64,000 nt of DNA. Origin: Flavobacteriales bacterium (GTDB taxonomy: Bacteria; Bacteroidota; Bacteroidia; Flavobacteriales_F; PHOS-HE28). Numbering within the stretch: the first letter of the stretch is position 1; each line of letters begins with the position of its first letter. The position numbers and the translations under genes are program-made. Positions 14,966 through 22,525 of the stretch are shown here, piece by piece. The notes beneath the pieces are model-generated. The model was not told the origin of the DNA. It did not search any database and saw only the letters and a program-made list of their open reading frames with translations. The stretch covers positions 248,001 to 312,000 of the forward strand of contig JADKHI010000004.1 in assembly GCA_016721825.1 (NCBI GenBank), in the 5' to 3' direction.

Positions 14966-16737
14966 TCCACCAAGCGTCCTTCAGTGATCTTGCGGTCGAT
15001 CAGTTCACTGGCCCCACCCAGGGTCTTGGCTTTTTTCCATTGCTCCAGTGCTGCGGCATTGTCCCCGAGCTTGGAGAGGATGTCGCCGTAGTGCTCGGCC
15101 AATACGCCGTCCGTGGCGCCGGTGCCTACGGCCTTTTCGATCCAGACGCGCGCCTCGGGATAGCGGCCCAACTTGTACAGTACCCAGGCATAGGTGTCCT
15201 GGTAGGTGGCTTGTCCGGGCGAGAGCTCGTTGCTGCGCTTGCTCATTTCCTCCGCCTTCTGCAGGTTCTCGCTGCGCTCGCTCAGGTAGTAGGCGTAGTT
15301 GTTCAGCACGCTGATGTTCTTGCCGTCGATGGCGAGGGCCCGCTCGTACGACTGGTCGCTCTTGGTGTGCTCGCCCGCTTCGTGGTAGGCATCACCGAGG
15401 CTGCTCAGGAACTGCACCTCCAGTTCGGGGTTGTCCACCACCAGGTCGCGACCGGTCACCAAGGCCTCGATGGCCTCGTCGTACTTCTTCAACTGCCCGA
15501 GGGCGATGCCACGATAGAAGTGGAACTCCGGCTGAGTGGGGAAGAGCTCCGCGGCCTTTGTGGCGTCCTCGTTCAGGGCGGCGAAGTCCTGGGCCTGAAG
15601 GTCGAGCTGCAGCACCTGTTGCCAGATGGGGTACTTGTCCTGTTCGGTGCGCAGGGCCTGGCGGAACTCGTCGCGGGCCTCTTTCGGCTTGCCATCGCGC
15701 ATCAGGAAATCACCGGCGATGGTGTACGGCTTGCCGCTTTCCGGGTGCGTCTTCTTCAGGGTGCCGATCAGCTCGTAGGAGCGTTCGATGAGCTGGGTGC
15801 GTTCGCCAGGTTGTTCACCCTCGTTGTTGCTCATTTCGAAGAAGCCCAACAACACCTGCATCTTGGCATCTATGTCGAGGTCCGGATCGGCAAAGGCGAT
15901 GTTGAGTTCATCGAAGGCCTTGCTGCGCTCGTTGTTGCTGAAGTAGTGCTCGGCCAGCGCCAGGCGGGCCATGCTGTCGCTGGGGTCCATGGCCAGCACC
16001 TTGCGGTACTGTTCCAAGGCCTTTTCCGTCTGCCCCATTTCGCTGTACAGGTCGGCGAGCATGCCCGCGTACTGGGTGCTGGTGGGGTCGTTGGCAATGG
16101 CGCGTTGCAACAAGGCTTCGGCCTCGGTCAGTTGACCGCTGGTGGCGAGCATGTCGAACTCGTTGGCTACGAGCTCCTCGTTGGTGCCGATGCGCTTCTC
16201 CAGGTCACGGAAAACTTGTGTGGCCTCGGCGGGCTTTCCAGCTTGAGCGAGCGAACGGGCCAGGCTGAAGTACACCTCGTGGCGGTCGGGCCATTTCTTC
16301 ACGATGCCCTTGTACACTTCGGCGGCTTCGGCGTGGCGCTGGTTCTGGCTGTAGAGGTCGGCCAGCAGAAAGCGGTACCAGATGTTCTCCGGGTCGTTGT
16401 TGGTGGCCTTGCGGGCCATGTCCACGGCGCGGGGCCAGTCCTGGGCCATGTGGTAGAGCTTGGCGAGCTCGAACTGCGCGGCGCTGTTGGTGGGGTCCAC
16501 CTTCAGGCATTGCTCGAAGAGGGTGATGGCCTTGGGCGCGTCACCGGAGAGGCGTGCACGATTGCCATCCATGAACAGCGCCATCACCTGGGCCTGGCGG
16601 GTCTTGGTGGGGTTGCCGCCCGCTTCGCGCTCCATTGGCGGTGCGCCAGCATCCACCACGGTCTTGGTGCCGCCACAGGCTGAAAGCACCAGTAGCAGGG
16701 CCGATAACCAGAGGGTCCGGGGGAGGTGGAGGGTCAT
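14962..16737 (-). CDS. tetratricopeptide-repeat lipoprotein
   Basis: 591 residues. The N-terminus WLSALLLVLSACGG has a lipobox with Cys21. At least ten TPR units follow, for example AAQFELAKLYHMAQDWPRA, WYRFLLADLYSQNQRHAEA and VYFSLARSLAQAGKPAEA, ending near residue 580. TPR arrays bind other proteins. It sits between a membrane protein and the DUF4292 lipoprotein, with overlaps of one and four bases, so it is part of the envelope operon. The exact partner is unknown. Confidence 0.88.
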   Translation of the reverse strand: MTLHLPRTLWLSALLLVLSACGGTKTVVDAGAPPMEREAGGNPTKTRQAQVMALFMDGNRARLSGDAPKAITLFEQCLKVDPTNSAAQFELAKLYHMAQDWPRAVDMARKATNNDPENIWYRFLLADLYSQNQRHAEAAEVYKGIVKKWPDRHEVYFSLARSLAQAGKPAEATQVFRDLEKRIGTNEELVANEFDMLATSGQLTEAEALLQRAIANDPTSTQYAGMLADLYSEMGQTEKALEQYRKVLAMDPSDSMARLALAEHYFSNNERSKAFDELNIAFADPDLDIDAKMQVLLGFFEMSNNEGEQPGERTQLIERSYELIGTLKKTHPESGKPYTIAGDFLMRDGKPKEARDEFRQALRTEQDKYPIWQQVLQLDLQAQDFAALNEDATKAAELFPTQPEFHFYRGIALGQLKKYDEAIEALVTGRDLVVDNPELEVQFLSSLGDAYHEAGEHTKSDQSYERALAIDGKNISVLNNYAYYLSERSENLQKAEEMSKRSNELSPGQATYQDTYAWVLYKLGRYPEARVWIEKAVGTGATDGVLAEHYGDILSKLGDNAAALEQWKKAKTLGGASELIDRKITEGRLVE

Positions 16738-17306
16738 CAGGCGAGGTTGGCGTCAGAGAGAAGACCTTTCTCCCGTAGAATGTTCAAGATATACCGGGCC
16801 TCGGGTTCGTCGATGCCAGAGGCAAAGGTCACACTTCGCATGCCATGATCGAACGCAAGGGCTCCCTGGTCCATGCCGGGCCATTGTTGCGATCGGAAAA
16901 AGGGCTGGGTTTCCTGACCAGGAAGGGCCCTGAGCCTGCGTACCTCACCCATGGCATAGCTCGCCGGTCGCGTGACCCAGCGGCCTGGCCGGGTGACCGT
17001 CAGTGTTTCGCGGGTCACGGAGATGACCTCGCTGCCTGCGAACTGCAAATACACGGTCCGGCCCACGAACCACAAGCCGGCGGCCCAGCCGAGCAGCCAG
17101 AACATAAGGAAGCCGCGCGCGAACAGGGGCATATCGGGCTTGAAGAGGTTCAGCAGGGCCATGCCGCCGCCGAATGCCCACCCCCCGGTCCAAGCCCCGA
17201 GGAAGAGGATAACGAACCAGTTGCGTCGCGGTGGAATGGTGATCAGCTCGCCGTTGAGCGTTGCGGTGATCTTAGCCCTGCCGCTAGCGGGATGTACGAG
17301 GGCCAT
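16737..17306 (-). CDS. membrane protein of unknown function (189 aa)
   Basis: Two hydrophobic helices are visible (about residues 30-50 and 63-85: WFVILFLGAWTGGWAFGGG, GFLMFWLLGWAAGLWFVG). A cytoplasmic-looking beta-rich part follows (SEVISVTRETLTVTRPG, then AFDHGMRSVTFASGID), resembling the PH-like domains seen after paired helices in small bacterial membrane proteins. Its stop overlaps the TPR start by one base and it begins 7 bases after the nucleotidyltransferase. I do not recognise a named family. Confidence 0.7.
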   Translation of the reverse strand: MALVHPASGRAKITATLNGELITIPPRRNWFVILFLGAWTGGWAFGGGMALLNLFKPDMPLFARGFLMFWLLGWAAGLWFVGRTVYLQFAGSEVISVTRETLTVTRPGRWVTRPASYAMGEVRRLRALPGQETQPFFRSQQWPGMDQGALAFDHGMRSVTFASGIDEPEARYILNILREKGLLSDANLA

Positions 17307-17313
17307 GGCTGTA

Positions 17314-18321
17314 TCAGCCGAGGGTGCTGTCGTCGCTGATGCTCACATCAAGGGCCGTGCCTTTCACCTGGGCGCGTTCGCCGATCATGCTGTTGTCCAT
17401 CACGCAGTCCTGTACACGCGTATGGCCGCGCAGGATCGAATTCCTCACCACGCTGCCCGTGATCACCGCGCCGCTCTCGATGGAAACGTTCGGTCCCACC
17501 ACGCTGTTCATGAGCGAAACGTTCTCGCCGATGAAGCAAGGGGGGATCACCACGCTGTTGGTGCTCTTCAAGCTGGCGCTTACCAGCCCTTTCTCGTCCT
17601 TCAGGAAGCCGAGCACCTTGGTGTTGGTGTCGACCATGGCGTTCTTGTTGCCGCAGTCCATCCACACGTCCACGCTGCCGGCCTTGAAGCGAGCGCCTTT
17701 CTGCTTCATGTTCTCCATGGCATTGGTGAGCTGGTACTCGCCCTTGTCACGGATGTCGTTGTCGATCAGGAACTGCATCTCCTTGCGGAGGTATTCGCCG
17801 TCGGCGAAGTAGTAGATGCCGATGATCGCGAGGTCGCTCACGAAGGTCTGGGGCTTCTCCACGAACTCGGTGATGATGCCGTTGCCGTCGAGCTTCACCA
17901 CGCCGAAGGGCTTGGGGTCCTCCACCTTGTTCACCCAGATCACGCCGTCGCAATCCTTGTCCAGTTTCAGCTGGGCGCGGAACAGGGTGTCGGCGAAAGC
18001 CACGATCACGCGACCGTTCAAGGCCTTCTCCGCGCAGAGGATGGCGTGGGCGGTGCCGAGGGCTTCCTTCTGGTAGTGGATGCTGCCTTTGGAGCCGATG
18101 GCGGTGGCGATGGCCAGCAGCTCGTCCTCCACCTTCTTGCCGAAGCTGGGGTGAACGATGTAGGCCACTTCTTCCACGGGTTCCCCGGCCACGGCGGCCA
18201 GGTCCTCCACGAGGCGTTGCACAATGGGCTTGCCGGCAATGGGCAGCAGGGGCTTGGCGGTGGTGTGGGTGTGCGGACGCATCCGCTTGCCCATGCCCGC
18301 CATGGGGACGATGATCTTCAT
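17314..18321 (-). CDS. sugar-phosphate nucleotidyltransferase with left-handed beta-helix
   Basis: 335 residues. The N-terminal nucleotidyltransferase signature is IVPMAGMGKRMRPHT, then KPLLPIAGKPIVQRL, with the metal-binding region VAFADTLF. The C-terminal quarter has hexapeptide repeats (NSVVGPNVSIESGAVITGS, NSILRGHTRVQDCV). Relatives make dTDP-glucose, GDP-mannose or similar activated sugars for surface polysaccharides; the sugar cannot be told from sequence alone. The ATG at 18321 is chosen because everything upstream in frame overlaps dut. The gene follows dut by 16 bases, a pair often seen in Bacteroidota. Confidence 0.87.
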   Translation of the reverse strand: MKIIVPMAGMGKRMRPHTHTTAKPLLPIAGKPIVQRLVEDLAAVAGEPVEEVAYIVHPSFGKKVEDELLAIATAIGSKGSIHYQKEALGTAHAILCAEKALNGRVIVAFADTLFRAQLKLDKDCDGVIWVNKVEDPKPFGVVKLDGNGIITEFVEKPQTFVSDLAIIGIYYFADGEYLRKEMQFLIDNDIRDKGEYQLTNAMENMKQKGARFKAGSVDVWMDCGNKNAMVDTNTKVLGFLKDEKGLVSASLKSTNSVVIPPCFIGENVSLMNSVVGPNVSIESGAVITGSVVRNSILRGHTRVQDCVMDNSMIGERAQVKGTALDVSISDDSTLG

Positions 18322-18337
18322 TCCGTGTGGTTCTCGC

Positions 18338-18796
18338 TCAGCGGGTCCCGGTATGCCCGAAGCCGCCCGCTCCTCGTTCAGTGGCGCGAAGGTCCGCACT
18401 TTCCGCGAAAGTGACCCGTAGGTATTGCGCCACCACCAATTGGGCAATCCGTTCCCCATCGGTCACCTCGAACGCCTCAGTCCCATGGTTGATCAACAGC
18501 ACGCCCACTTCGCCGCGGTAGTCCGCGTCGATCGTGCCGGGGCTGTTCAGCACCGTAACGCCATGCTTGAAGGCCAAACCGCTGCGGGGGCGCACCTGCG
18601 CTTCGGTGCCTTCGGGAAGCTCCAGGTAGAGTCCCGTTGGGATCAGCGCCCGTTGTCCGGGGGCCAGCACGATCGGGGCGTCGAGGTTGGCGCGGAGGTC
18701 GAGGCCGGCGCTGTGCGCGGTGGCATATTGGGGCAGCGGGTGCTTGCCCTTGTTGATGAGGCGGACGGGAAGGGTGTCCGTGGTCAAGGCGGTCAT
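18338..18796 (-). CDS. dut: dUTP diphosphatase
   Basis: 152 residues, normal for the trimeric dUTPase that hydrolyses dUTP to dUMP and pyrophosphate. All five motifs are visible in order: HSAGLDLRA, PRSGLAFKHG, the substrate loop GTIDADYRGEV, GERIAQLVV, and the C-terminal RGAGGFGHTGTR. First gene of the leftward cluster; its upstream region (18797-18883) is shared with the divergent higBA module. Confidence 0.96.
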   Translation of the reverse strand: MTALTTDTLPVRLINKGKHPLPQYATAHSAGLDLRANLDAPIVLAPGQRALIPTGLYLELPEGTEAQVRPRSGLAFKHGVTVLNSPGTIDADYRGEVGVLLINHGTEAFEVTDGERIAQLVVAQYLRVTFAESADLRATERGAGGFGHTGTR

Positions 18797-18833
18797 GGGG
18801 TCAAAGGTCGCAATGGTTCCGGCACCGAGGAGC

Positions 18834-18863
18834 TTGCGGTCGCCCCCGCATTACTTACTTTTG
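18834..18863 (+). promoter_or_regulatory. promoter of higBA (-33 TTG and -7 TACTTTTG)
   Basis: TTG at 18834-18836, then 19 bases, then TACTTTTG at 18856-18863. This is the best full match in the window to the Bacteroidota -33/-7 consensus. The higB ATG follows 20 bases later. A short inverted pair TACT/AGTA (18856-18872) could be part of a HigA operator, but it is weak. Confidence 0.55.
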
Positions 18864-18883
18864 ACGTTAGTATCGCCTGGCAG

Positions 18884-19165
18884 ATGATCCGCTCCTTTGG
18901 TTCAAGAGACACAGAACTCGTCTGGGGTGGGGAGTATGCCAAGAAGCTTCCGAGTACGATCCAGGAGACCGCCCGACGGAAACTGCGCATGATCAACAAC
19001 TCACAGGACATCGCCGACCTGCGCATCCCACCCGCCAACCGGCTGGAGAAGCTCGCTGGTCGTTTGAAGGACTACCACAGCGTACGCATCAACGACCAGT
19101 GGCGCATCATTTTCAAATGGCAAAGCGGTAACGCGTACGACGTGGAGATCATAGACTATCACTGA
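18884..19165 (+). CDS. higB: HigB-type toxin (RelE/ParE superfamily)
   Basis: 93 residues. The pattern MIRSFGSRDTELVW, then RRKLRMINNSQDIADLRIPP, HSVRINDQWRIIFKW and DVEIIDYH matches the HigB / plasmid-maintenance killer group. Characterised members are ribosome-dependent mRNA nucleases. Basic and aromatic residues near the C-terminus (RINDQWRIIF) fit the active-site sheet. The ATG at 18884 follows a strong promoter; an open frame further upstream overlaps dut on the other strand and is not used. Toxin-first order with the antitoxin five bases behind is typical of higBA. Confidence 0.9.
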   Translation: MIRSFGSRDTELVWGGEYAKKLPSTIQETARRKLRMINNSQDIADLRIPPANRLEKLAGRLKDYHSVRINDQWRIIFKWQSGNAYDVEIIDYH

Positions 19166-19170
19166 AGATC

Positions 19171-19476
19171 ATGGCGACCAAGAAGCTCCCCAACATCCAC
19201 CCCGGCTCAGTGCTCGAACAGGAGTTCCTGCTGCCCATGGGTATCACGGCTTATCGCCTGTCCAAGGACATCGGCATCCCGCAGACACGCACTTCTGAGA
19301 TCCTCAAAGGCAACCGACGCATCACAGCGGACACGGCTCTACGGCTCTCGCGTTACTTCGGCAATTCGGCCAAGTTCTGGCTCGGCTTGCAGGATGACTT
19401 CGACCTGGAGGAAGAGGGCCGCGCGAAGAAGGCGGAGCTGGACGGGATCGTTATGGCGGCACGCTCGGCGGCCTGA
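19171..19476 (+). CDS. higA: HigA-type antitoxin (XRE family)
   Basis: 101 residues with a helix-turn-helix at about 24-75: GITAYRLSKDIGIPQTRTSEI, then LKGNRRITADTALRLSRYFG and SAKFWLGLQDDFDLE, a textbook HigA. It should bind and neutralise HigB and repress its own promoter. It starts five bases after higB. The pair is inserted on the plus strand between two minus-strand envelope genes (flippase and dut). Confidence 0.92.
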   Translation: MATKKLPNIHPGSVLEQEFLLPMGITAYRLSKDIGIPQTRTSEILKGNRRITADTALRLSRYFGNSAKFWLGLQDDFDLEEEGRAKKAELDGIVMAARSAA

Positions 19477-20967
19477 TCACCCTGCAGTCGCCCGCAACAC
19501 CCCCCGCTCCAGCCGCCAGGCCACCCACAAGTACACGCCCAACAGCACGCTCCGCAAGGTGTAGTTCAGCGCACCCGCTACTGGCAGCTGCTCCGCCACC
19601 CACCACAGGAAGACCGCCCCGGCCATGTAGCTCAGCACGCGGCCCACGTTGTAGGGGATCGGGTAGTGGCGCTGCCCCCACAGGTAGCTGATGGCCGCCA
19701 TGCTCGCGTAGCAGATCAGGGTGGTCCACGCGGCGCCCATGTAGCCCATGCGCGGGATCAGCGCGAACAGCAGCACGATGGTGATGGATGCGCCGATCAG
19801 GCTGATGGTGCCGCCCACGTGCGTGCGGTCGGTGAGCTTGTACCACACGCTCTGGTTGTAGTAGATGCCGAGGAATACGTTGGCGAGCATGAGGATCGGC
19901 ACCACGCGCAGGCCTTCGTGATAGGCGGGGTTCGGGATGAACCACTTGAAGAGGTCGAGGAAGAGCATCACCACCAGGAAGGCCACCATGCACACGGCCA
20001 CGAAGAGGTTCATGATGCGGGCGAAGGTCTCGCGGCTGTTCTTCTCTTTCGCGTGGCTGAAGAAGAAGGGCTCGGCGCCCATGCGGAAGGCCTGGATGAA
20101 GAGCGTGATGAGCACCGCCAGCTTGTAGCACGCGCCGTAGATCCCGATCTGCGCATCGGCCAGGCCCTCGGGCAGCAGGTATTTCAGGATCACGCGGTCG
20201 GCGGTCTCGTTCACCATGCCGGCCAGTCCGGCGAGCATCAGCGGGGCACCGAAGGCCGCCAGCGAGCGCAGCAGTGCCTTGTTCACGTTCGCCGGACGTG
20301 GCCAACTCGGCAGCAGCACCAGCAGTTTCACCGCAGTGGCCGCCAGGTTGATCGCGAACACGTAGCCCACGCCGAAGCCGGGGTCGTACACCGCCTCGAT
20401 CAGCGCGTTGCTCTGGCCCATGTTGTACCGCTTCATGCAGTACAGGATGAAGAAGAGGCTGAGCCCCACGTTCACCACCACGCTGAGGATGTTGATGGCC
20501 GCGAACTTCCATGGACGGCCCTGTTGCCGCAGCCGCGCCATGGGGATGGTGGTGATCGCGTCGATGCCGATGATCAGCACCAGCATCAGCACCGAGATGG
20601 CGTGCTCGGGAAAGTTGATGCCTTGTGCCAGCGAATGGCTGAAGAAACTGCCCAGCATCATGAAGATCAGCGCCGGGAGGAGCAGCCCGTAGGTGGCGGT
20701 GGAGAAGAGCACGTCGCCCTTCGGGTCGGAGAGCGAGGTGTTGGTCTTCACGGAGAAGCGGAAAAAGGCCGTCTCCATGCCGAAGGTGAGCACCACGTTC
20801 AGCAGGGCGGTCCAGGCGTAGAGCGAAGTGACCACGCCATACTCCGCTGGCTCGAACACGTACTTGCTGGTGTACAGGGGAACCAGCAGGTAGTTCAGGA
20901 ACCGCGCAACAATGCTGCTCAGCCCATAGATGGCCGTCTGACCGACGAGTTTGCGGAGGACGCTCAT
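19477..20967 (-). CDS. polysaccharide flippase (MATE/MVF superfamily)
   Basis: 496 residues with about 14 hydrophobic segments. The opening LRKLVGQTAIYGLSSIVARFL, then NYLLVPLYTSKYVFEPAEYG, is typical of the polysaccharide biosynthesis / oligosaccharide flippase family (Wzx-like). It would translocate lipid-linked glycans across the inner membrane, consistent with the nearby nucleotidyltransferase. Start at the ATG 20967. Its stop abuts the higA stop (convergent, no gap). Substrate unknown. Confidence 0.88.
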   Translation of the reverse strand: MSVLRKLVGQTAIYGLSSIVARFLNYLLVPLYTSKYVFEPAEYGVVTSLYAWTALLNVVLTFGMETAFFRFSVKTNTSLSDPKGDVLFSTATYGLLLPALIFMMLGSFFSHSLAQGINFPEHAISVLMLVLIIGIDAITTIPMARLRQQGRPWKFAAINILSVVVNVGLSLFFILYCMKRYNMGQSNALIEAVYDPGFGVGYVFAINLAATAVKLLVLLPSWPRPANVNKALLRSLAAFGAPLMLAGLAGMVNETADRVILKYLLPEGLADAQIGIYGACYKLAVLITLFIQAFRMGAEPFFFSHAKEKNSRETFARIMNLFVAVCMVAFLVVMLFLDLFKWFIPNPAYHEGLRVVPILMLANVFLGIYYNQSVWYKLTDRTHVGGTISLIGASITIVLLFALIPRMGYMGAAWTTLICYASMAAISYLWGQRHYPIPYNVGRVLSYMAGAVFLWWVAEQLPVAGALNYTLRSVLLGVYLWVAWRLERGVLRATAG

Positions 20968-20971
20968 GACC

Positions 20972-21562
20972 TCATGGCCAAGGGCCAAACGAATCAAGGT
21001 CCGATTTACGCCTGTCCACAGCGAGCCACGTCGATATGTCTGCTTGAGGGTTGGTCTGTTTGTATGCTGCGATCACATGGAAGTACATGGTCTCATCCAT
21101 CTGCAACTCTGGAACGGTGAGGCGGATCCCATGCTCACTGAGATGGATCATATCATCCAGAAGGCCTTCCCAACTGTCAATAGGCAATTCTCCAAAACGC
21201 GTTGGGAGAGACCCGGAAGTATCCTTGGCGCGATAGCGTAAATACTTGTCATCCTCCGTTCCGATGTGAAGGACCTGGTCCTTTGTGTAATACACGACCG
21301 CTGCAAGGTCTTCCCCTGTCGCAGGGTCGTAGGTCGCAGTGCTCGCATCAAGGCCACAGCAAATGATGAACTCCGCTTCACCTGGACCAGTGCGCGTGAA
21401 CGACCATTGCCAGAAACAACCTCCGTCGATAAGCGAAGGCGCTTGCGTCTTTCCCCGATTCCAATCTACAGGCAGAGCTTGACGGTTGCGCTTGATATTG
21501 AAACCAACCGATCTAGCAGTGTTCTGATCCTCGTCTGAAAGAACGACCGACGCACTCGACAT
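20972..21562 (-). CDS. orphan hypothetical protein (196 aa)
   Basis: Reads MSSASVVLSDEDQNTARSVG at the start and has a mixed soluble composition with many aromatic residues (GGCFWQWSFTRTGPGEAEFI). No signal peptide, no membrane helix, no motif that I recognise. Base composition looks lower in GC than its neighbours, which suggests recent acquisition. It ends four bases before the flippase start and begins 56 bases after the enoyl-CoA hydratase. Size and composition recall immunity-type proteins, but there is no toxin beside it and I make no functional claim. The ATG at 21562 is the first ATG in the part with protein-like composition. Confidence 0.6.
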   Translation of the reverse strand: MSSASVVLSDEDQNTARSVGFNIKRNRQALPVDWNRGKTQAPSLIDGGCFWQWSFTRTGPGEAEFIICCGLDASTATYDPATGEDLAAVVYYTKDQVLHIGTEDDKYLRYRAKDTSGSLPTRFGELPIDSWEGLLDDMIHLSEHGIRLTVPELQMDETMYFHVIAAYKQTNPQADISTWLAVDRRKSDLDSFGPWP

Positions 21563-21618
21563 AAGTTCGCATCTAACCACTCCGAGTGGCGTTACCAATG
21601 CGTCGGTCCAGCAGGTCT

Positions 21619-22401
21619 TCACGCCCCCGTAAAATTCGCCTTCCGCTTCTCCATGAAGGCACTCGTCCCTTCTTTGAAATCGGCGGTGCCGAAGCACTTG
21701 CCGAACTCCTCGATCTCGCGTTGCAAACCGTTCACACCGGGTTCGTAGTTGGCGTTCACCGCACGGATGGCGGAGGCCAGGGCGCTGGGGCTGTTCTTCA
21801 TGATGGCGGTGGCCAGCTCCGTACACTTCGTCAGGAGCTGGTCGGCAGGTACAACGTGGTTCACGAGGCCCCATTGCATGGCCTCGTCGGCTTTGATCAT
21901 GCCGGCGGTGAAGATCATCTCCATGGCCTTGCCCTTGCCCACGAGGCGCGTAAGGCGTTGTGTGCCGCCGTAGCCGGGGATCACGCCGAGGCTGGTCTCC
22001 GGCAGGCCCATGCGCGCGTTGTCGCTCGCCACGCGGAGGTGGCAGCTCATCGCCAGCTCCAGTCCACCGCCGAGGGCGAAGCCGTTCACAGCCGCGATCA
22101 CGGGCTTGTTGAGGCGCTCCACGTGATCGAAGAGCTTGCGCTGTCCGTCAGCGCTCAGGGCCTTGCCTTCCTCGATGCTGAAGTGCGCGAACTCTTTGAT
22201 GTCCGCACCCGCCACGAAGCTCTTGGGCCCGCTGCCGGTGATGATCAGCACGCGCACGCTGCGGTCGCTGCCGGCATCCTCCAAGGCCTGGTCGAGCTCG
22301 GCGATGGTGGCGCGGTTCAGCGCGTTCAGCTGGTCCGGTCGGTTGATGGTGATGGTGCGGATGCTGTCGGCATCGGCGATCAGGAGGTTCTCGTGGGGCA
22401 T
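21619..22401 (-). CDS. enoyl-CoA hydratase/isomerase family protein
   Basis: 260 residues, the standard crotonase length. The oxyanion-hole and catalytic regions are present: GSGPKSFVAGADIKEF, then NGFALGGGLELAMSCHLRVA with the catalytic Glu, and GLPETSLGVIPGYGGTQRL with the second Glu. These are the residues of a true hydratase that adds water to trans-2-enoyl-CoA in fatty-acid or butyrate-type metabolism. ATG at 22401; promoter motif TACTTTTG at 22459-22466. Its leader contains one arm of an inverted repeat (22420-22434). Confidence 0.93.
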   Translation of the reverse strand: MPHENLLIADADSIRTITINRPDQLNALNRATIAELDQALEDAGSDRSVRVLIITGSGPKSFVAGADIKEFAHFSIEEGKALSADGQRKLFDHVERLNKPVIAAVNGFALGGGLELAMSCHLRVASDNARMGLPETSLGVIPGYGGTQRLTRLVGKGKAMEMIFTAGMIKADEAMQWGLVNHVVPADQLLTKCTELATAIMKNSPSALASAIRAVNANYEPGVNGLQREIEEFGKCFGTADFKEGTSAFMEKRKANFTGA

Positions 22402-22419
22402 GTTTCGTTCGCTGTCTCC

Positions 22420-22434
22420 CTGAGCCCGTCGAAG
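22420..22434. repeat. REP-like inverted repeat, left arm
   Basis: CTGAGCCCGTCGAAG, the exact reverse complement of 22511-22525, with 76 bases between the arms. It lies in the leader of the enoyl-CoA hydratase gene. Confidence 0.75.
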
Positions 22435-22458
22435 GGGAAGGAGGTTGTAAGGGTGGAT

Positions 22459-22466
22459 CAAAAGTA
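22459..22466 (-). promoter_or_regulatory. -7 promoter element of the enoyl-CoA hydratase gene
   Basis: TACTTTTG on the reverse strand, 57 bases before the ATG. The REP-like arm lies between this element and the start codon. Confidence 0.4.
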
Positions 22467-22510
22467 CCAGAGGAGCGGTTTCGCTGTTAAGTAGAGCATG
22501 CGCGTTAGCG

Positions 22511-22525
22511 CTTCGACGGGCTCAG
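22511..22525. repeat. REP-like inverted repeat, right arm
   Basis: CTTCGACGGGCTCAG; it overlaps the stop codon (22522-22524) of the large kinase gene, so the repeat supplies that stop. Confidence 0.75.

Noticed and set aside
15040..16683. 547-codon forward frame opposite the TPR lipoprotein
   Set aside because: Leu/Val/Gly-rich mirror of TPR codons; no start context and no family.
18425..18883. N-terminal extension of higB
   Set aside because: The upstream in-frame stretch is antisense to dut and contains the higBA promoter.
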